From contig JACKCM010000001.1 in assembly GCA_020634035.1 (NCBI GenBank), forward strand, positions 434,001 to 498,000: a stretch of 64,000 nucleotides of DNA. The letters run 5' to 3'. Shown piece after piece: positions 52,420-61,120 of the stretch; position 1 is the stretch's first letter, and the number at the start of each line of letters is the position of its first letter. Under the pieces are notes generated by a model. That model saw nothing but the letters and a program-made list of their open reading frames with translations, had not been told where the DNA came from and searched no databases. Source of the stretch: Candidatus Obscuribacterales bacterium (GTDB lineage: Bacteria; Cyanobacteriota; Vampirovibrionia; Obscuribacterales; Obscuribacteraceae). Position numbers and translations under genes: made by a program.

Positions 52420-52749
52420 CTAGTTGTCTCGTCGGCGTCGACCCCTCGGAAAAGGGTCAGGACCGGGAGGCGGCTCAGGCTCAGGATAAGATCTGGATTC
52501 GCGTTCAGAGTTCAATCCGCCCTCCGAATCCTTTCCTTCTCTTCCGAAATCGACTCTTCCTTGAGCTAGAGCCTTCAACTTCAGAAGGATCTTGGCTATG
52601 AAAAAGACGATTTCTAAAAGGACGCTGACAACAAACAAAATGAGCGCGATGGAGACTTTCCAGACCTCATCGGCTCTTACACCACTCAATTGCGAAAGCA
52701 ATACAGAGATAAACGCAACAAGAAAAATCGGACCGAAAACATAGTCCAT
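52420..52749 (-). CDS. Small membrane protein with Pro/Arg-rich tail
   Basis: 109 residues from the ATG at 52749; a TTG at 52764 would add five residues. Two hydrophobic helices (about 4-20 and 31-55, IALILFVVSVLLEIVFFI) are followed by a charged, proline-rich tail (EPEPPPGPDPFPRGRRRRDN). The membrane-plus-tail layout makes it more credible than a chance frame, but no ribosome site is clear. Function unknown. Confidence 0.5.
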   Translation of the reverse strand: MDYVFGPIFLVAFISVLLSQLSGVRADEVWKVSIALILFVVSVLLEIVFFIAKILLKLKALAQGRVDFGREGKDSEGGLNSERESRSYPEPEPPPGPDPFPRGRRRRDN

Positions 52750-53447
52750 GAAAAAGTGAGTCAAGGCTTTCCCACCCCCGTAAATTTCAGGGAGAAAATC
52801 GAAGATCTATTGGAAAGAGCTTTTATCCTTTACACAATCGCTCGATTTCTCCTTCGGAAACACTTGAAAATCACCTTCAACCTAAATGCTCTCAATACCA
52901 GTATTTAAGGGGCTTGACAGTCAGAACAGACAAGCCCGGATAAGAGAGCAGATTGTCATACACAGGAAACCAGTGCTGATACGGGCTTCGATAAACAATT
53001 CGCTCAACCTGGCCCTACCATGATCTGTAGTTCGGATATTAAGGTTGATGAATCGATGGTCATGGAGCAATCATCCAAACTGCTTGAATCGCAATGGATA
53101 AAAGGGCACACAAATATGAGCCGACTATCAGCAACACTCAATATCACTACACTTTAAATGGAGATAAGAACTGCTTGTTTTGTCTGCGTTTGATATGAGA
53201 GTCTACTAGCCTTATATACCTTGACTCTTCATCGGTTTCTGTAGAGCTTATTTAAAAACTCTCCAACCCCCTCCCAAACCACTTCAACCCAACTCGAGCG
53301 AATCTCTCCGCTCGGTGGTGTCAACTGCCTGTCTGCTTTTCTGGACTGAGGAGCAATCGGACGACCTCAAAATCGGGCAGCACACCAACAGACTGAGTTG
53401 CTGCGGGGACCGCACGCAACACTGTTCGCAACTAAAGGCAAAATGCA
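52750..53447. other. Gene-free region upstream of the DsbD-type gene
   Basis: Nearly 700 bases without a supported gene. It has hairpins GGGCTTG (52910-52916) with CAAGCCC (52931-52937), and GAGCG/CGCTC (about 53297-53314). The last 150 bases are C-rich and may be a structured leader. Confidence 0.45.
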
Positions 53448-55340
53448 ATGAGAGTCTTATCTTCGCTGTTAATCGCTATGGCGATGCTTGTATCGCTGCA
53501 TACCGGATTCGCGGCAGCCCAGACCCCCAGTGTCTACTCCGCCGCTGACTCCCCTGTTTCAGTCGAGCTTCTCTCGGACAAGTCAGCGCTGGTTCCCGGT
53601 ACCACCGTGAACATCGCAGCGCGCTTCAAGATCGAGAAAGACTGGCATATCTACTACAAGGACCCCGGTGAGACCGGTCGTGCCACCACCATGGTACTCG
53701 GTCTGCCGGAAGGCTTCGATGCCGGTGAAATCAAGTGGCAAAAGCCGCATGAATTCACGGACTTCGACATGAAGTCCTACGGCTACAAAGACAGCACGGT
53801 TCTGATCATCCCGGTCAAAATACCGGCCGATGCTAATTCAATTGGCTCCGGTCCGATCAAGATTGTGGCGGATGTCACCTGGCTTTCCTGCAAGACAACC
53901 TGTGTTCCAGGATCTGCTCAAATCGAGCTGACGCTTCCTGTGGCAGCCGATGCCGCCCAGGTGAAAAGCCTTCATCCCGAAGTCTTCGCCTCGGGCGATC
54001 CGACCGGTCAGGGCCAGAACCCGGATGTCTCGGTGTTCGACCAGGACTTCAACCTGGAAAAGAACGCAACCGGACTGCTGGGCTTTCTGAAATACCTGGC
54101 TTTCGCGTTCATCGGTGGCCTGATCCTGAACCTGATGCCCTGTGTGCTTCCGGTGGTCTCGATGAAGATCATGTCCTTCGTCAAGGAGGCCGGCGCTGAA
54201 AAGAGCAGGGTGATCAAGCACGGCATGGTCTACGCCATGGGCACAGTCTCGACCTGCCTGGTCCTGGCTCTGGCGGTCATCGGAGCGCAGCTCGCCGGCT
54301 ACAGTGTTGGCTGGGGCTTCCAGTTTCAGCAGCCCCTGTTCCTCCTGGGCATGGCGACCCTGGTGACGATCATGTCGCTGGGACTGTTCGGAGTCTTCAT
54401 GGTCAACGTCAACTCCGGCGAAAAACTGCAAGAGCTCTCCTTCCGGGGAGGCTATACCGGCAGTTTCTTCTCCGGTGTGGTGGCGACCATACTCTCCACG
54501 CCCTGTACCGCTCCATTTCTGGGCACTGCCATCGGCTTCGCCTTCGCGCAGCCCTGGTGGGGAATCATGCTGATCTTCGCTTCGATCGGAGCCGGACTGG
54601 CATTCCCCTATGTGCTTCTCAGCCTCAATCCGGCATGGCAGAAATACATTCCCAAGCCGGGAGCATGGATGGAACACTTCAAGCAGGGCATGGGCTTCCT
54701 CTTTCTCTTCAGCTCCGTCTGGCTGCTCTATGTCCTCGGACAACAGGTGGGCGCCGATGGACTGATCGGGGCGTTGATCTTCATCATCGCCACCAGCTTT
54801 GGTGCCTGGTTGATAGGCACTTTCGCCGACTTCAACGCGGGTCCGCGTCGCAAGTTCTTCGTCTGGGTGCTGGCGGCAATGGTCTCTCTGTCAAGTCTCT
54901 GGTACTTCGCCTGGGACACGGTGGTCAACCCCGCCGCAAGCCAGATTCAGACCCAGGGCGCAACGTCTACCACTGCCAGCAACGGCATTGTCTGGCAGAC
55001 CTTCGGCAAAGCCGAAGTAGACCAACACCTGAAAAACGGCAAAGTGGTCTTTCTGGACTTCACTGCCGAATGGTGCCAGACCTGCAAGCTCAACGAGAAA
55101 ACAGTGCTGAGCAGCCAGACGATTGGCGACAAGTTCAAAGCCGCCGATGTCCAGGCACTCAAAGGCGACTGGACCCTGAACGACCCGGTGATCACCGAAG
55201 TGCTGCGCAAGTTCAAGCGCTCCGGAGTGCCGCTCTATGTGGTAATGAGTCCCCATCGTCCAGGTTCCCCCATTGTGCTGCCTGAGCTCTTGACCGAAAA
55301 GATGGTGCTCGACGCCATCGATGCGGCGAGCAAGCCCTGA
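53448..55340 (+). CDS. DsbD/ScsB-type thiol:disulfide interchange protein
   Basis: 630 residues. It carries reducing power from cytoplasmic thioredoxin across the membrane to periplasmic proteins. A signal peptide (1-24) leads to an N-terminal periplasmic domain with DWHIYYKDPGETG and C148-x3-C152 (WLSCKTTCVPG), as in ScsB-like proteins. The membrane domain (about 215-510, eight helices) has the paired Cys232 (LMPCVLP) and Cys353 (TPCTAPF). A C-terminal thioredoxin domain has WCQTC with Cys543 and Cys546. All redox Cys pairs are present. A secreted-type thioredoxin gene follows. Confidence 0.92.
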   Translation: MRVLSSLLIAMAMLVSLHTGFAAAQTPSVYSAADSPVSVELLSDKSALVPGTTVNIAARFKIEKDWHIYYKDPGETGRATTMVLGLPEGFDAGEIKWQKPHEFTDFDMKSYGYKDSTVLIIPVKIPADANSIGSGPIKIVADVTWLSCKTTCVPGSAQIELTLPVAADAAQVKSLHPEVFASGDPTGQGQNPDVSVFDQDFNLEKNATGLLGFLKYLAFAFIGGLILNLMPCVLPVVSMKIMSFVKEAGAEKSRVIKHGMVYAMGTVSTCLVLALAVIGAQLAGYSVGWGFQFQQPLFLLGMATLVTIMSLGLFGVFMVNVNSGEKLQELSFRGGYTGSFFSGVVATILSTPCTAPFLGTAIGFAFAQPWWGIMLIFASIGAGLAFPYVLLSLNPAWQKYIPKPGAWMEHFKQGMGFLFLFSSVWLLYVLGQQVGADGLIGALIFIIATSFGAWLIGTFADFNAGPRRKFFVWVLAAMVSLSSLWYFAWDTVVNPAASQIQTQGATSTTASNGIVWQTFGKAEVDQHLKNGKVVFLDFTAEWCQTCKLNEKTVLSSQTIGDKFKAADVQALKGDWTLNDPVITEVLRKFKRSGVPLYVVMSPHRPGSPIVLPELLTEKMVLDAIDAASKP

Positions 55341-55444
55341 TGCCTTTCAATATTTAGTCCGGACCAAAGTCCGGCACACGGAGCCGGATAGGGAGCTTTC
55401 TCTATCCGGTTCCGGCAAGAACAAAAAACTTCCGGAGGTGTGCC

Positions 55445-55900
55445 ATGAAGCGCATCCTTATCCTGTCGGTGACCGCCGCATCCCTCGGCCTCCTGGCCCT
55501 GGCCTATGTCGCCACCGGCGTCCCCATCCCCTTCTCGCTTCAGTCCTCAGCCATGACGGCAGAAGACGTCAAAATCCCCCATCTCGACGACAGCAACTTC
55601 TACCAGACCGTAAAGGACTCCAAGACCATCGTCGTCGTGGACTTCTACGCAGACTGGTGCGGACCCTGCCGTCGAGTCGCTCCTTCTATCCAGAAGCTTG
55701 CCAACGAGTACAACGGCAAGGTTCTGGTGGTGAAGGTGAACGTGGACTATGCCCCAAAGGTCAGCCAGGACCAGGGCATTCGGTCGATTCCGACCGTGGC
55801 GATCTTCGCCCCCGGCGAAAGCAAGGCCGGTGATCGCTTGATCGGTGTGCAAGACTACCAGACCTACAAGGACTGGGTCGAGAAGCACCTGAACAAGTAG
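55445..55900 (+). CDS. Membrane-anchored or exported thioredoxin
   Basis: 151 residues. The hydrophobic N terminus (about 4-25, LILSVTAASLGLLALAYVAT) is a signal anchor or signal peptide. The thioredoxin domain starts near 40. The active site is DWCGPCRRVAPS with Cys72 and Cys75, and IRSIPTVAIF holds the cis-proline. Its position after DsbD suggests it is a partner reduced by it in the periplasm. GGAGGTG lies before the ATG. Confidence 0.9.
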   Translation: MKRILILSVTAASLGLLALAYVATGVPIPFSLQSSAMTAEDVKIPHLDDSNFYQTVKDSKTIVVVDFYADWCGPCRRVAPSIQKLANEYNGKVLVVKVNVDYAPKVSQDQGIRSIPTVAIFAPGESKAGDRLIGVQDYQTYKDWVEKHLNK

Positions 55901-55932
55901 GCGCTTGCCTGAAGCTGATAGATGTCGCTTAA

Positions 55933-55990
55933 GAGAACCCGGGGGGTAGAACGATTCTTCGACTCCCCTGGTTCTCATTTTAACTTTTTC
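55933..55990 (+). terminator. Intrinsic terminator of the dsbD-thioredoxin operon
   Basis: GAGAACC (55933-55939) with GGGGG beyond it pairs with CCCC and GGTTCTC (55970-55976), followed by ATTTTAACTTTTT. Confidence 0.8.
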
Positions 55991-55991
55991 T

Positions 55992-56006
55992 ACGACTCTT
56001 TATAGT
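55992..56006. repeat. ACTAT-N5-ATAGT element, copy 8 (left arm degenerate)
   Basis: ACGAC TCTTT ATAGT. It directly follows the terminator at 55933-55990 and lies just outside the IS66 element. Confidence 0.5.
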
Positions 56007-56031
56007 ATTTCAAACCGACAAAAGTATGACC

Positions 56032-57642
56032 TCAGTAAACCATGGAGGCGCATTGATTCAAAGAGTTCTTGCTGTAGTTCCAGGGGAGAAAAGGCTCAAT
56101 GTCGATAGGCGGACTGCCGCGATTTTGAGCGCAGGCGGTCAGGTAATCGAGCATGTATTGCCTGTGATTGATCTTGTGTTTGGAGAGTGTTGCGAATATC
56201 GAAAAGAGCATGGCCGCAAGGTGCCCACTCCAGATTGCTCGGTTGCCGTAGTAGTTTTTTCTGCCTACAACGGGATTGCGCAAAGCTCGTTCGGATGCGT
56301 TGTTGTCTAGCGGAAGTTTTTCATGCAGCAGGAACAGAGTTAGCCCATTCCAGTGTCTTAGCAGGCTTTCTAGAGTCGAGCGAAGCTCCGGGTGAACATC
56401 TTTGCGTTTGAGAACACGCTGAGCATCTTGGTTCATGAGCTCACAAATGTTGCGTAGCTCATTGCCGAACTCAGAGGACGAAGACCCCTCTCGATGGCAA
56501 TGAAAAAGGCTGTCGATCTTCTCGATCCATTTGTTGGCAGTGCGTTTTAGCTTGGGATAGCCATCTCGCAGCTTGATGTAATCTCGACGAACATGCGACC
56601 AGCAGTAGGAAAGCAGAATCCCTTGTTTTTCTAGCGGCTTGTATGCAGAGTACCTGTCGCATGTTAGAAGCCCGTGTTCGATATCTTTGAGCAGTCTCAT
56701 CGGGACATTTGATGAGCGCGATGGATCAAGGGTGAATAGTGTCGTGTCGTCTGTTTCAGTGACCCAAAGCCACCACTTGTGGTTTGATTTGCCCATCAGG
56801 TCAGTGAATACGCGCCAATGAGTCTCATCCATTTGCCAGTGAGTCGCTTCTCTGGCTCGTTTGCGAATGCTGTTGTAGAGCGGTGCAAAGAGTTTTGGTA
56901 ACCGCTTCATGCTGGATGCTAAAGAGCCATCGGACACTTCTAAACCTTGCAATGCAAGACTCGAGCAGATTCTGGAAAGAGGTCGTTGAAGCCAGAATTT
57001 TTCAAGAAGAATGTAGGTCCAAAATCCAGTTGAGAACAGACCTTTAGGAACTAGTTTGTCCGGTGCGGGGGCGGTAACAAACGTAGGCACACTCTTGCAG
57101 CTGCACGCTTTCTTGTATTTTCGACGCTTGTGCCTGATTCGAACAAGCTTGTAGGTGTAGTGAATCTCTTCAGAGGTCTCAAAGAATGGAGACGGTTCGC
57201 GTTCGAGTCCGCAGCTCTGGCAATGCTTTTGCTCTGGAGTAACATCATGGACGACTTCCTCTACCGGAAGGTTGTCTCTAATCTTCCTTCCGTGACCTTT
57301 TGCGCCTGGTTGCTTTCCCCGCGGTCGCTTCGGGGGTGCCTCCTCCCACTGTTCGATACTGGACTCTGAGGGCAGAGTCGACTCCGCGCTAGGCGCGAAG
57401 AGCTTCTTTTGCAGACCCTTTATCTGTGCATCTTTCTTCTCAACAACGACTTTGAGCTCCGAGTTCTCCTTCTCCAGAAGCGAGATTTTTCCATTTGCCT
57501 CGCCCAGTTCGTCGCTCATTCGACCCCAGCGTTTTCGCCAATGCTCAGCTGAAGCCTCCTGTTTATCCAGGCGCTGCTCCATTGCTTCCAGGCGTGCCGT
57601 CAAGTCGTCACAGGATTTGCAATCAGTCTTCTTCTTTGCCAT
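56032..57642 (-). CDS. IS66-family transposase (TnpC type)
   Basis: 536 residues. It is a DDE transposase of the IS66 family. The N terminus (about 12-83) is a coiled coil, followed by a basic PGAKGHGR linker. A zinc-binding set is Cys141-x2-Cys144 with Cys180 and Cys182. Predicted catalytic residues are Asp272 (WQMDETHW), Asp329 (LTCDRYSAYK) and Glu451 (LDNNASERALR). DNNxxER and RPxxxGRKN-like NPVVGRKNYYGN are IS66 signatures. The frame is intact, so it may be active. The accessory genes tnpA and tnpB are absent, as in the ISBst12-type subgroup. The stop TGA (56032-56034) appears to lie just outside the element end. Confidence 0.95.
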   Translation of the reverse strand: MAKKKTDCKSCDDLTARLEAMEQRLDKQEASAEHWRKRWGRMSDELGEANGKISLLEKENSELKVVVEKKDAQIKGLQKKLFAPSAESTLPSESSIEQWEEAPPKRPRGKQPGAKGHGRKIRDNLPVEEVVHDVTPEQKHCQSCGLEREPSPFFETSEEIHYTYKLVRIRHKRRKYKKACSCKSVPTFVTAPAPDKLVPKGLFSTGFWTYILLEKFWLQRPLSRICSSLALQGLEVSDGSLASSMKRLPKLFAPLYNSIRKRAREATHWQMDETHWRVFTDLMGKSNHKWWLWVTETDDTTLFTLDPSRSSNVPMRLLKDIEHGLLTCDRYSAYKPLEKQGILLSYCWSHVRRDYIKLRDGYPKLKRTANKWIEKIDSLFHCHREGSSSSEFGNELRNICELMNQDAQRVLKRKDVHPELRSTLESLLRHWNGLTLFLLHEKLPLDNNASERALRNPVVGRKNYYGNRAIWSGHLAAMLFSIFATLSKHKINHRQYMLDYLTACAQNRGSPPIDIEPFLPWNYSKNSLNQCASMVY

Positions 57643-57718
57643 CTCCTGATTTTATGCGGTTCTTAGCTAATTGGCCAGGGGCAAAAAGGTCAAAAAGCGA
57701 AAATGGCACAGGTTTTAC
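56035..57718 (-). mobile_element. IS66-type insertion sequence (ends tentative)
   Basis: Inward-facing ends both begin GTAAA: GTAAACC at 56035 on the plus strand and GTAAAACC at 57718 on the minus strand. IS66 termini usually begin GTAA. Similarity inside is weak. The eight flanking bases (TGACCTCA on the left, CTCTTGCT on the right) do not form a direct repeat, so the ends are not certain or the copy is old. Confidence 0.5.
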
Positions 57719-57765
57719 CTCTTGCTCCTTGGGAACCTCCTACATGGTTTAGTGAATTCATACCG

Positions 57766-57802
57766 ACAAAACAAAAGGTCCGGAAGCATCTGCATCCGGA
57801 CC
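57766..57802 (-). terminator. Intrinsic terminator of the TPR gene
   Basis: On the minus strand, GGTCCGGA (57802-57795) pairs with TCCGGACC (57784-57777), followed by TTTTGTTTTG. Confidence 0.8.
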
Positions 57803-57831
57803 ACCTGAAAGAGATTGAAATTGAACCAGGG

Positions 57832-58437
57832 TTATTTGACCGAACGCACCCGAGCCAGGTCATTTCTGACGATGAAGATTTCAGAATCATCATCGTTGAA
57901 TGTATTTTGATAGGTGGTTTCTGCCTTCTGGTAGTAGTTCTCGGCTTTTTCGTATTGATTGACCGCTTCGTATACCCGTCCCAGTTTATGAAAAGCGAAG
58001 GCGACCTGGTCTGACACCCTGCCGTAGCAAGCTTCATATATATCGACTGCCGGTGTCAAAAACTCCAGGGCGTCATCGAATTTTTCTACTTTAAACGCGA
58101 CAAATGCCGATTCGACCAACAACTCTGCAACCACAGGATGCTGCTTACCATAAAGCTTTTCGGCACAGACAATGGCGCTGCCAAGACAGTCCATCGATTT
58201 ATCGAACTGATCCTGGCTGATGTAGTGGCGAGAGAGCCGAGCCAGAATATCGATCTCATCATGGGAGCCAGGATTGGCTTGTCTGACCTGGTCCAGTTTG
58301 TAGAGAAGCAGGTTCTCGGTTCCTTCGAGGGCAGACCTCTCCAGGGGTACAGTGGTGGTCAGATCCCTGCTGGATGCAACGGCTCCAGCCACGGACGAGG
58401 TGAAGGTTCCGTTATCGGTAAGATTGAAATTTGCCAT
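57832..58437 (-). CDS. Small TPR protein
   Basis: 201 residues. The first 40 are Ser/Thr-rich and probably disordered. From about 45, three kinesin-light-chain-like TPR units follow (LARLSRHYISQDQFDKSMDCL, ELLVESAFVAFKVEKFDDAL, AFAFHKLGRVYEAVNQYEKA), with GKQHP and the recurrent EKLYG segment. It is cytoplasmic, with no partner known. AGGGG lies before the ATG. It is like the larger TPR gene at 46347, though not adjacent. Confidence 0.78.
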   Translation of the reverse strand: MANFNLTDNGTFTSSVAGAVASSRDLTTTVPLERSALEGTENLLLYKLDQVRQANPGSHDEIDILARLSRHYISQDQFDKSMDCLGSAIVCAEKLYGKQHPVVAELLVESAFVAFKVEKFDDALEFLTPAVDIYEACYGRVSDQVAFAFHKLGRVYEAVNQYEKAENYYQKAETTYQNTFNDDDSEIFIVRNDLARVRSVK

Positions 58438-58736
58438 CGTGTTACAACCCCTGAATGAGAAATAGCACCGCTTCTACGGAAAACGGAGACAGGTTGGAGA
58501 TTACTGCAATTACGCCGTAATGATACCAACATGATTGCCCCGGAGAAGAGGACTGTCAAGAGATTACTTTCTCAGGTTTGGGTCTATCGATCTATGACCA
58601 GGCTGTACGAGTACTGCTGGCGGGCGATTGCCGCCTGGGTCCTTAAAACGTGAGATAAAAAAATGAGCAATATTTAGGATCTCAGATCGTTCTGAGAACC
58701 GGAGCAATTGACATCGGTAGTGGTACCATCCTTCTT

Positions 58737-58751
58737 ACTACTTTTTATAGT
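58737..58751. repeat. ACTAT-N5-ATAGT element, copy 9 (one mismatch)
   Basis: ACTAC TTTTT ATAGT. On the minus strand it lies about ten bases beyond the T tract of the ftsH terminator. Confidence 0.65.
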
Positions 58752-58760
58752 TTTTGTATC

Positions 58761-58797
58761 AAAAAAGACAGGCATCAAAAACTCAGTTTGATGCCTG
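58761..58797 (-). terminator. Intrinsic terminator of the ftsH operon
   Basis: On the minus strand CAGGCATCAAA (58797-58787) pairs with TTTGATGCCTG (58779-58769), followed by TCTTTTTT. Confidence 0.88.
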
Positions 58798-58885
58798 CAA
58801 GTAGGGTACTGTTCTCTTATTTATCCAGTCAGAGCTTGGTTGAGATTGAACAGTCACTGAAACCTTCTTTCTTTGCGTCCTTCAA

Positions 58886-60961
58886 TCAGGAATTGACGAG
58901 CTCGTTGAATTCGGGACCGAGAACGGTCTCTTTCTCGAGCAGAAGATCGATCACAGGTTGCATGAGCTCCTTATCGCGCTCGATGACGCGGTAGGTCTCG
59001 CGATAGCACTCATCGATGATCCGGCGTACTTCGGCCTCGATCTGATTCTGCAGATCCGGGCTGGCCGAGCTTCCTCCCATTGCCATGGACTTACCCAGGA
59101 ATGGATTGGAAGACTGACCGATAGAGATGATTCCCAGCCGGCTCATGCCGAACTTGGTCACCATGCGGTTGGCTATATTCCAGGCTTGCTCGAAGTCATT
59201 CTGGGCGCCACCATCGGAGACACCAAAGAAAACTTCTTGAGCAACCCGTCCGCCAAGGGCGATCATGATGCGCGAAATCAGATACTCCCGGGGATGAGAG
59301 TAGGTATCGCTCTCGGGCTGAGCCACCATATAGCCCAGAGCGCGAGCCCGGGGCACGATGGTGATCTTGGTAACCGGGTCGCGAGTATATCCGGCCTTAT
59401 AGGTCAGGTTAGCCATCCAGGCGTGACCGACCTCGTGTACCGCGGTGTTCTCTTTGTCCTGTCGGGACATACGAGAGCCGCGGCTGGCATTTTTCGGGCC
59501 CATCATGACACGATCGATGCCTTCGTCGAAGTCCTCCATCGTGATTTCAACCGGGACCTGTTTACGAATATCTTCGTCGGTCATTCCCTGGCTGGTCAGA
59601 TCCTTAGCCGTAGCCATCAAGCGCCGGAAAGCGACAATTGCCGCCTGATCCGCCACGCCTTCCAGCTGAGCACCGGAGAAACCTGTGGTGTTCTTCGCCA
59701 CCAGGTCGAGGTCGACGCCTGCTGCCAGCTTCTTCTTGCGAGTGTGAACCTTGAGGATCTCCAGTCGTCCGTGCAAGTCCGGGTTGTCCACCAGAACCTG
59801 CATGTCGAAACGACCGGGTCGGGTCAAAGCAGGGTCGAGGACATCAGGGCGGTTGGTCGCAGCCAATACGATGATGTTGCTGCGCGAGCCGAACCCGTCC
59901 ATCTCCGCCAGGAGCTGGTTGAGGGTCTGCTCTCGCTCATCGTTGCCGCCACCGAGTCCGGTGCCCCGCTCTCGTCCCACCGCGTCGATTTCATCGATGA
60001 AGATGATCGCCGACTTCGAGGTGCTGGCCTGTTTGAACAGATCACGCACTCGAGCAGCGCCGACACCGACGAACATTTGTACGAAGTTGGAGCCCGATAT
60101 AGAGTAGAAATCGGCTCCGGCTTCACCAGCTACAGCTTTGGCCAGAAGAGTCTTACCAGTACCGGGCGGTCCTACCAGCAACGCTCCTTTGGCGGGCTTG
60201 CCACCAAGAAGGTTGAGGAGAGTCCGCTCTTTCAAGAACTGAACTAACTCTGCCAGCTCTTCCTTGGCCTCGTCTTGACCGGCGACATCGACGAAGGTCT
60301 TCTTGTCACCGTCCGGCGTGAACTTGCGTGCGCCGGAGTCTCCGATGCCGTTCATGCGCGAATTAGCACCACCACCGCCACCAGCCTGACGCCGGTAGAA
60401 ATAGTACATGATGGCACCCATACCGACCAGAAGCAGGATCGTCGGTCCGAAGGCCGTAAACCAGCCGGAACCCGAGCCGTTATTGGAAGAGGGTTCACCA
60501 GCCTGGGGACTCGGTGTCCGAACCACCTGAGAACGGTCGATGGCCTGCACGACAATGCCCCGGCTTTCAGCCAGGTTGACCAGACGATCGGCGGCATCTT
60601 GACCGGGGAACTTCGCCTTGAAGAGTTTGTCCTCGCTCTTCATCACGATCAGAACATCGGTAGAGAGACCAGAGCTGGTGACGACCCGAATGCTCTCCAC
60701 GTTGTAGGAGGAGCCGTCGATCAGCTTGAGGGCATCGGTGTAGGGAAGCTCATCGGCGAGCAACCAGCTGGAGAAAAGATTGATTGACTTCGGCTTCTCA
60801 GCTCCCGATTCTGAACCAAGCGCGGCTACTGCCACACGGTTGCCACCGGCCTCGAAAACATCAGCCTTCGCGCCCGGAGCACCCAGAAACAGAACGGAGC
60901 AAATCAGCATGAAAGCAGCCGCACAGATGCGCGACCAGGGTCTATGATTGTGCTTGCACAT
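58886..60961 (-). CDS. ftsH: ATP-dependent zinc metalloprotease FtsH
   Basis: 691 residues. FtsH degrades misfolded membrane and regulatory proteins. The first helix (about 11-33) and a second (about 170-188) flank a periplasmic domain of about 135 residues. Walker A is GPPGTGKT with Lys270, Walker B is FIDEIDAVG, and the arginine-finger region is RPGRFD. The SGSNFVQMFVGVGAARVRD pore segment is close to consensus. The zinc site is His509-Glu510-x-x-His513, as HEVGH. AAGGA precedes the ATG. A Gly-rich linker lies at about 194-198. It is downstream of the phosphoesterase gene on the same strand. Confidence 0.97.
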   Translation of the reverse strand: MCKHNHRPWSRICAAAFMLICSVLFLGAPGAKADVFEAGGNRVAVAALGSESGAEKPKSINLFSSWLLADELPYTDALKLIDGSSYNVESIRVVTSSGLSTDVLIVMKSEDKLFKAKFPGQDAADRLVNLAESRGIVVQAIDRSQVVRTPSPQAGEPSSNNGSGSGWFTAFGPTILLLVGMGAIMYYFYRRQAGGGGGANSRMNGIGDSGARKFTPDGDKKTFVDVAGQDEAKEELAELVQFLKERTLLNLLGGKPAKGALLVGPPGTGKTLLAKAVAGEAGADFYSISGSNFVQMFVGVGAARVRDLFKQASTSKSAIIFIDEIDAVGRERGTGLGGGNDEREQTLNQLLAEMDGFGSRSNIIVLAATNRPDVLDPALTRPGRFDMQVLVDNPDLHGRLEILKVHTRKKKLAAGVDLDLVAKNTTGFSGAQLEGVADQAAIVAFRRLMATAKDLTSQGMTDEDIRKQVPVEITMEDFDEGIDRVMMGPKNASRGSRMSRQDKENTAVHEVGHAWMANLTYKAGYTRDPVTKITIVPRARALGYMVAQPESDTYSHPREYLISRIMIALGGRVAQEVFFGVSDGGAQNDFEQAWNIANRMVTKFGMSRLGIISIGQSSNPFLGKSMAMGGSSASPDLQNQIEAEVRRIIDECYRETYRVIERDKELMQPVIDLLLEKETVLGPEFNELVNS

Positions 60962-61120
60962 TATTCCTTCTCACTCTAGTGAAGGAACCCGCAAATGCTA
61001 AGCTCTGACCTCCGCACTTCGGGTATCGTGGATATTGAGGGACCGAACAGCAGAGCTGTCCGGTCCCCGGTGAATATTCAATGCAATATCTTCAAGACCG
61101 GCGGATTCCGACCTTTTCTC

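Larger units (their letters stand above)
58438..58885. other. Gene-free region between the TPR gene and the ftsH 3' end
   Basis: No gene. It holds hairpins GGCGG/CCGCC (about 58620) and CTCAG/CTGAG (about 58681-58696), the palindromic element at 58737 and the ftsH terminator at 58761. Confidence 0.5.

Noticed and set aside
56027..57726. 8-bp target duplication around the IS66 element
   Set aside because: The flanks TGACCTCA and CTCTTGCT are not the same, so no duplication is claimed.
57703..58014. Open frame after the IS66 element, with a hydrophobic C terminus
   Set aside because: It crosses the terminator of the TPR gene, then runs antisense to it. The hydrophobic part comes from antisense reading.
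58958..60247. 429-residue plus-strand frame opposite ftsH
   Set aside because: It is a shadow of ftsH with no independent support.
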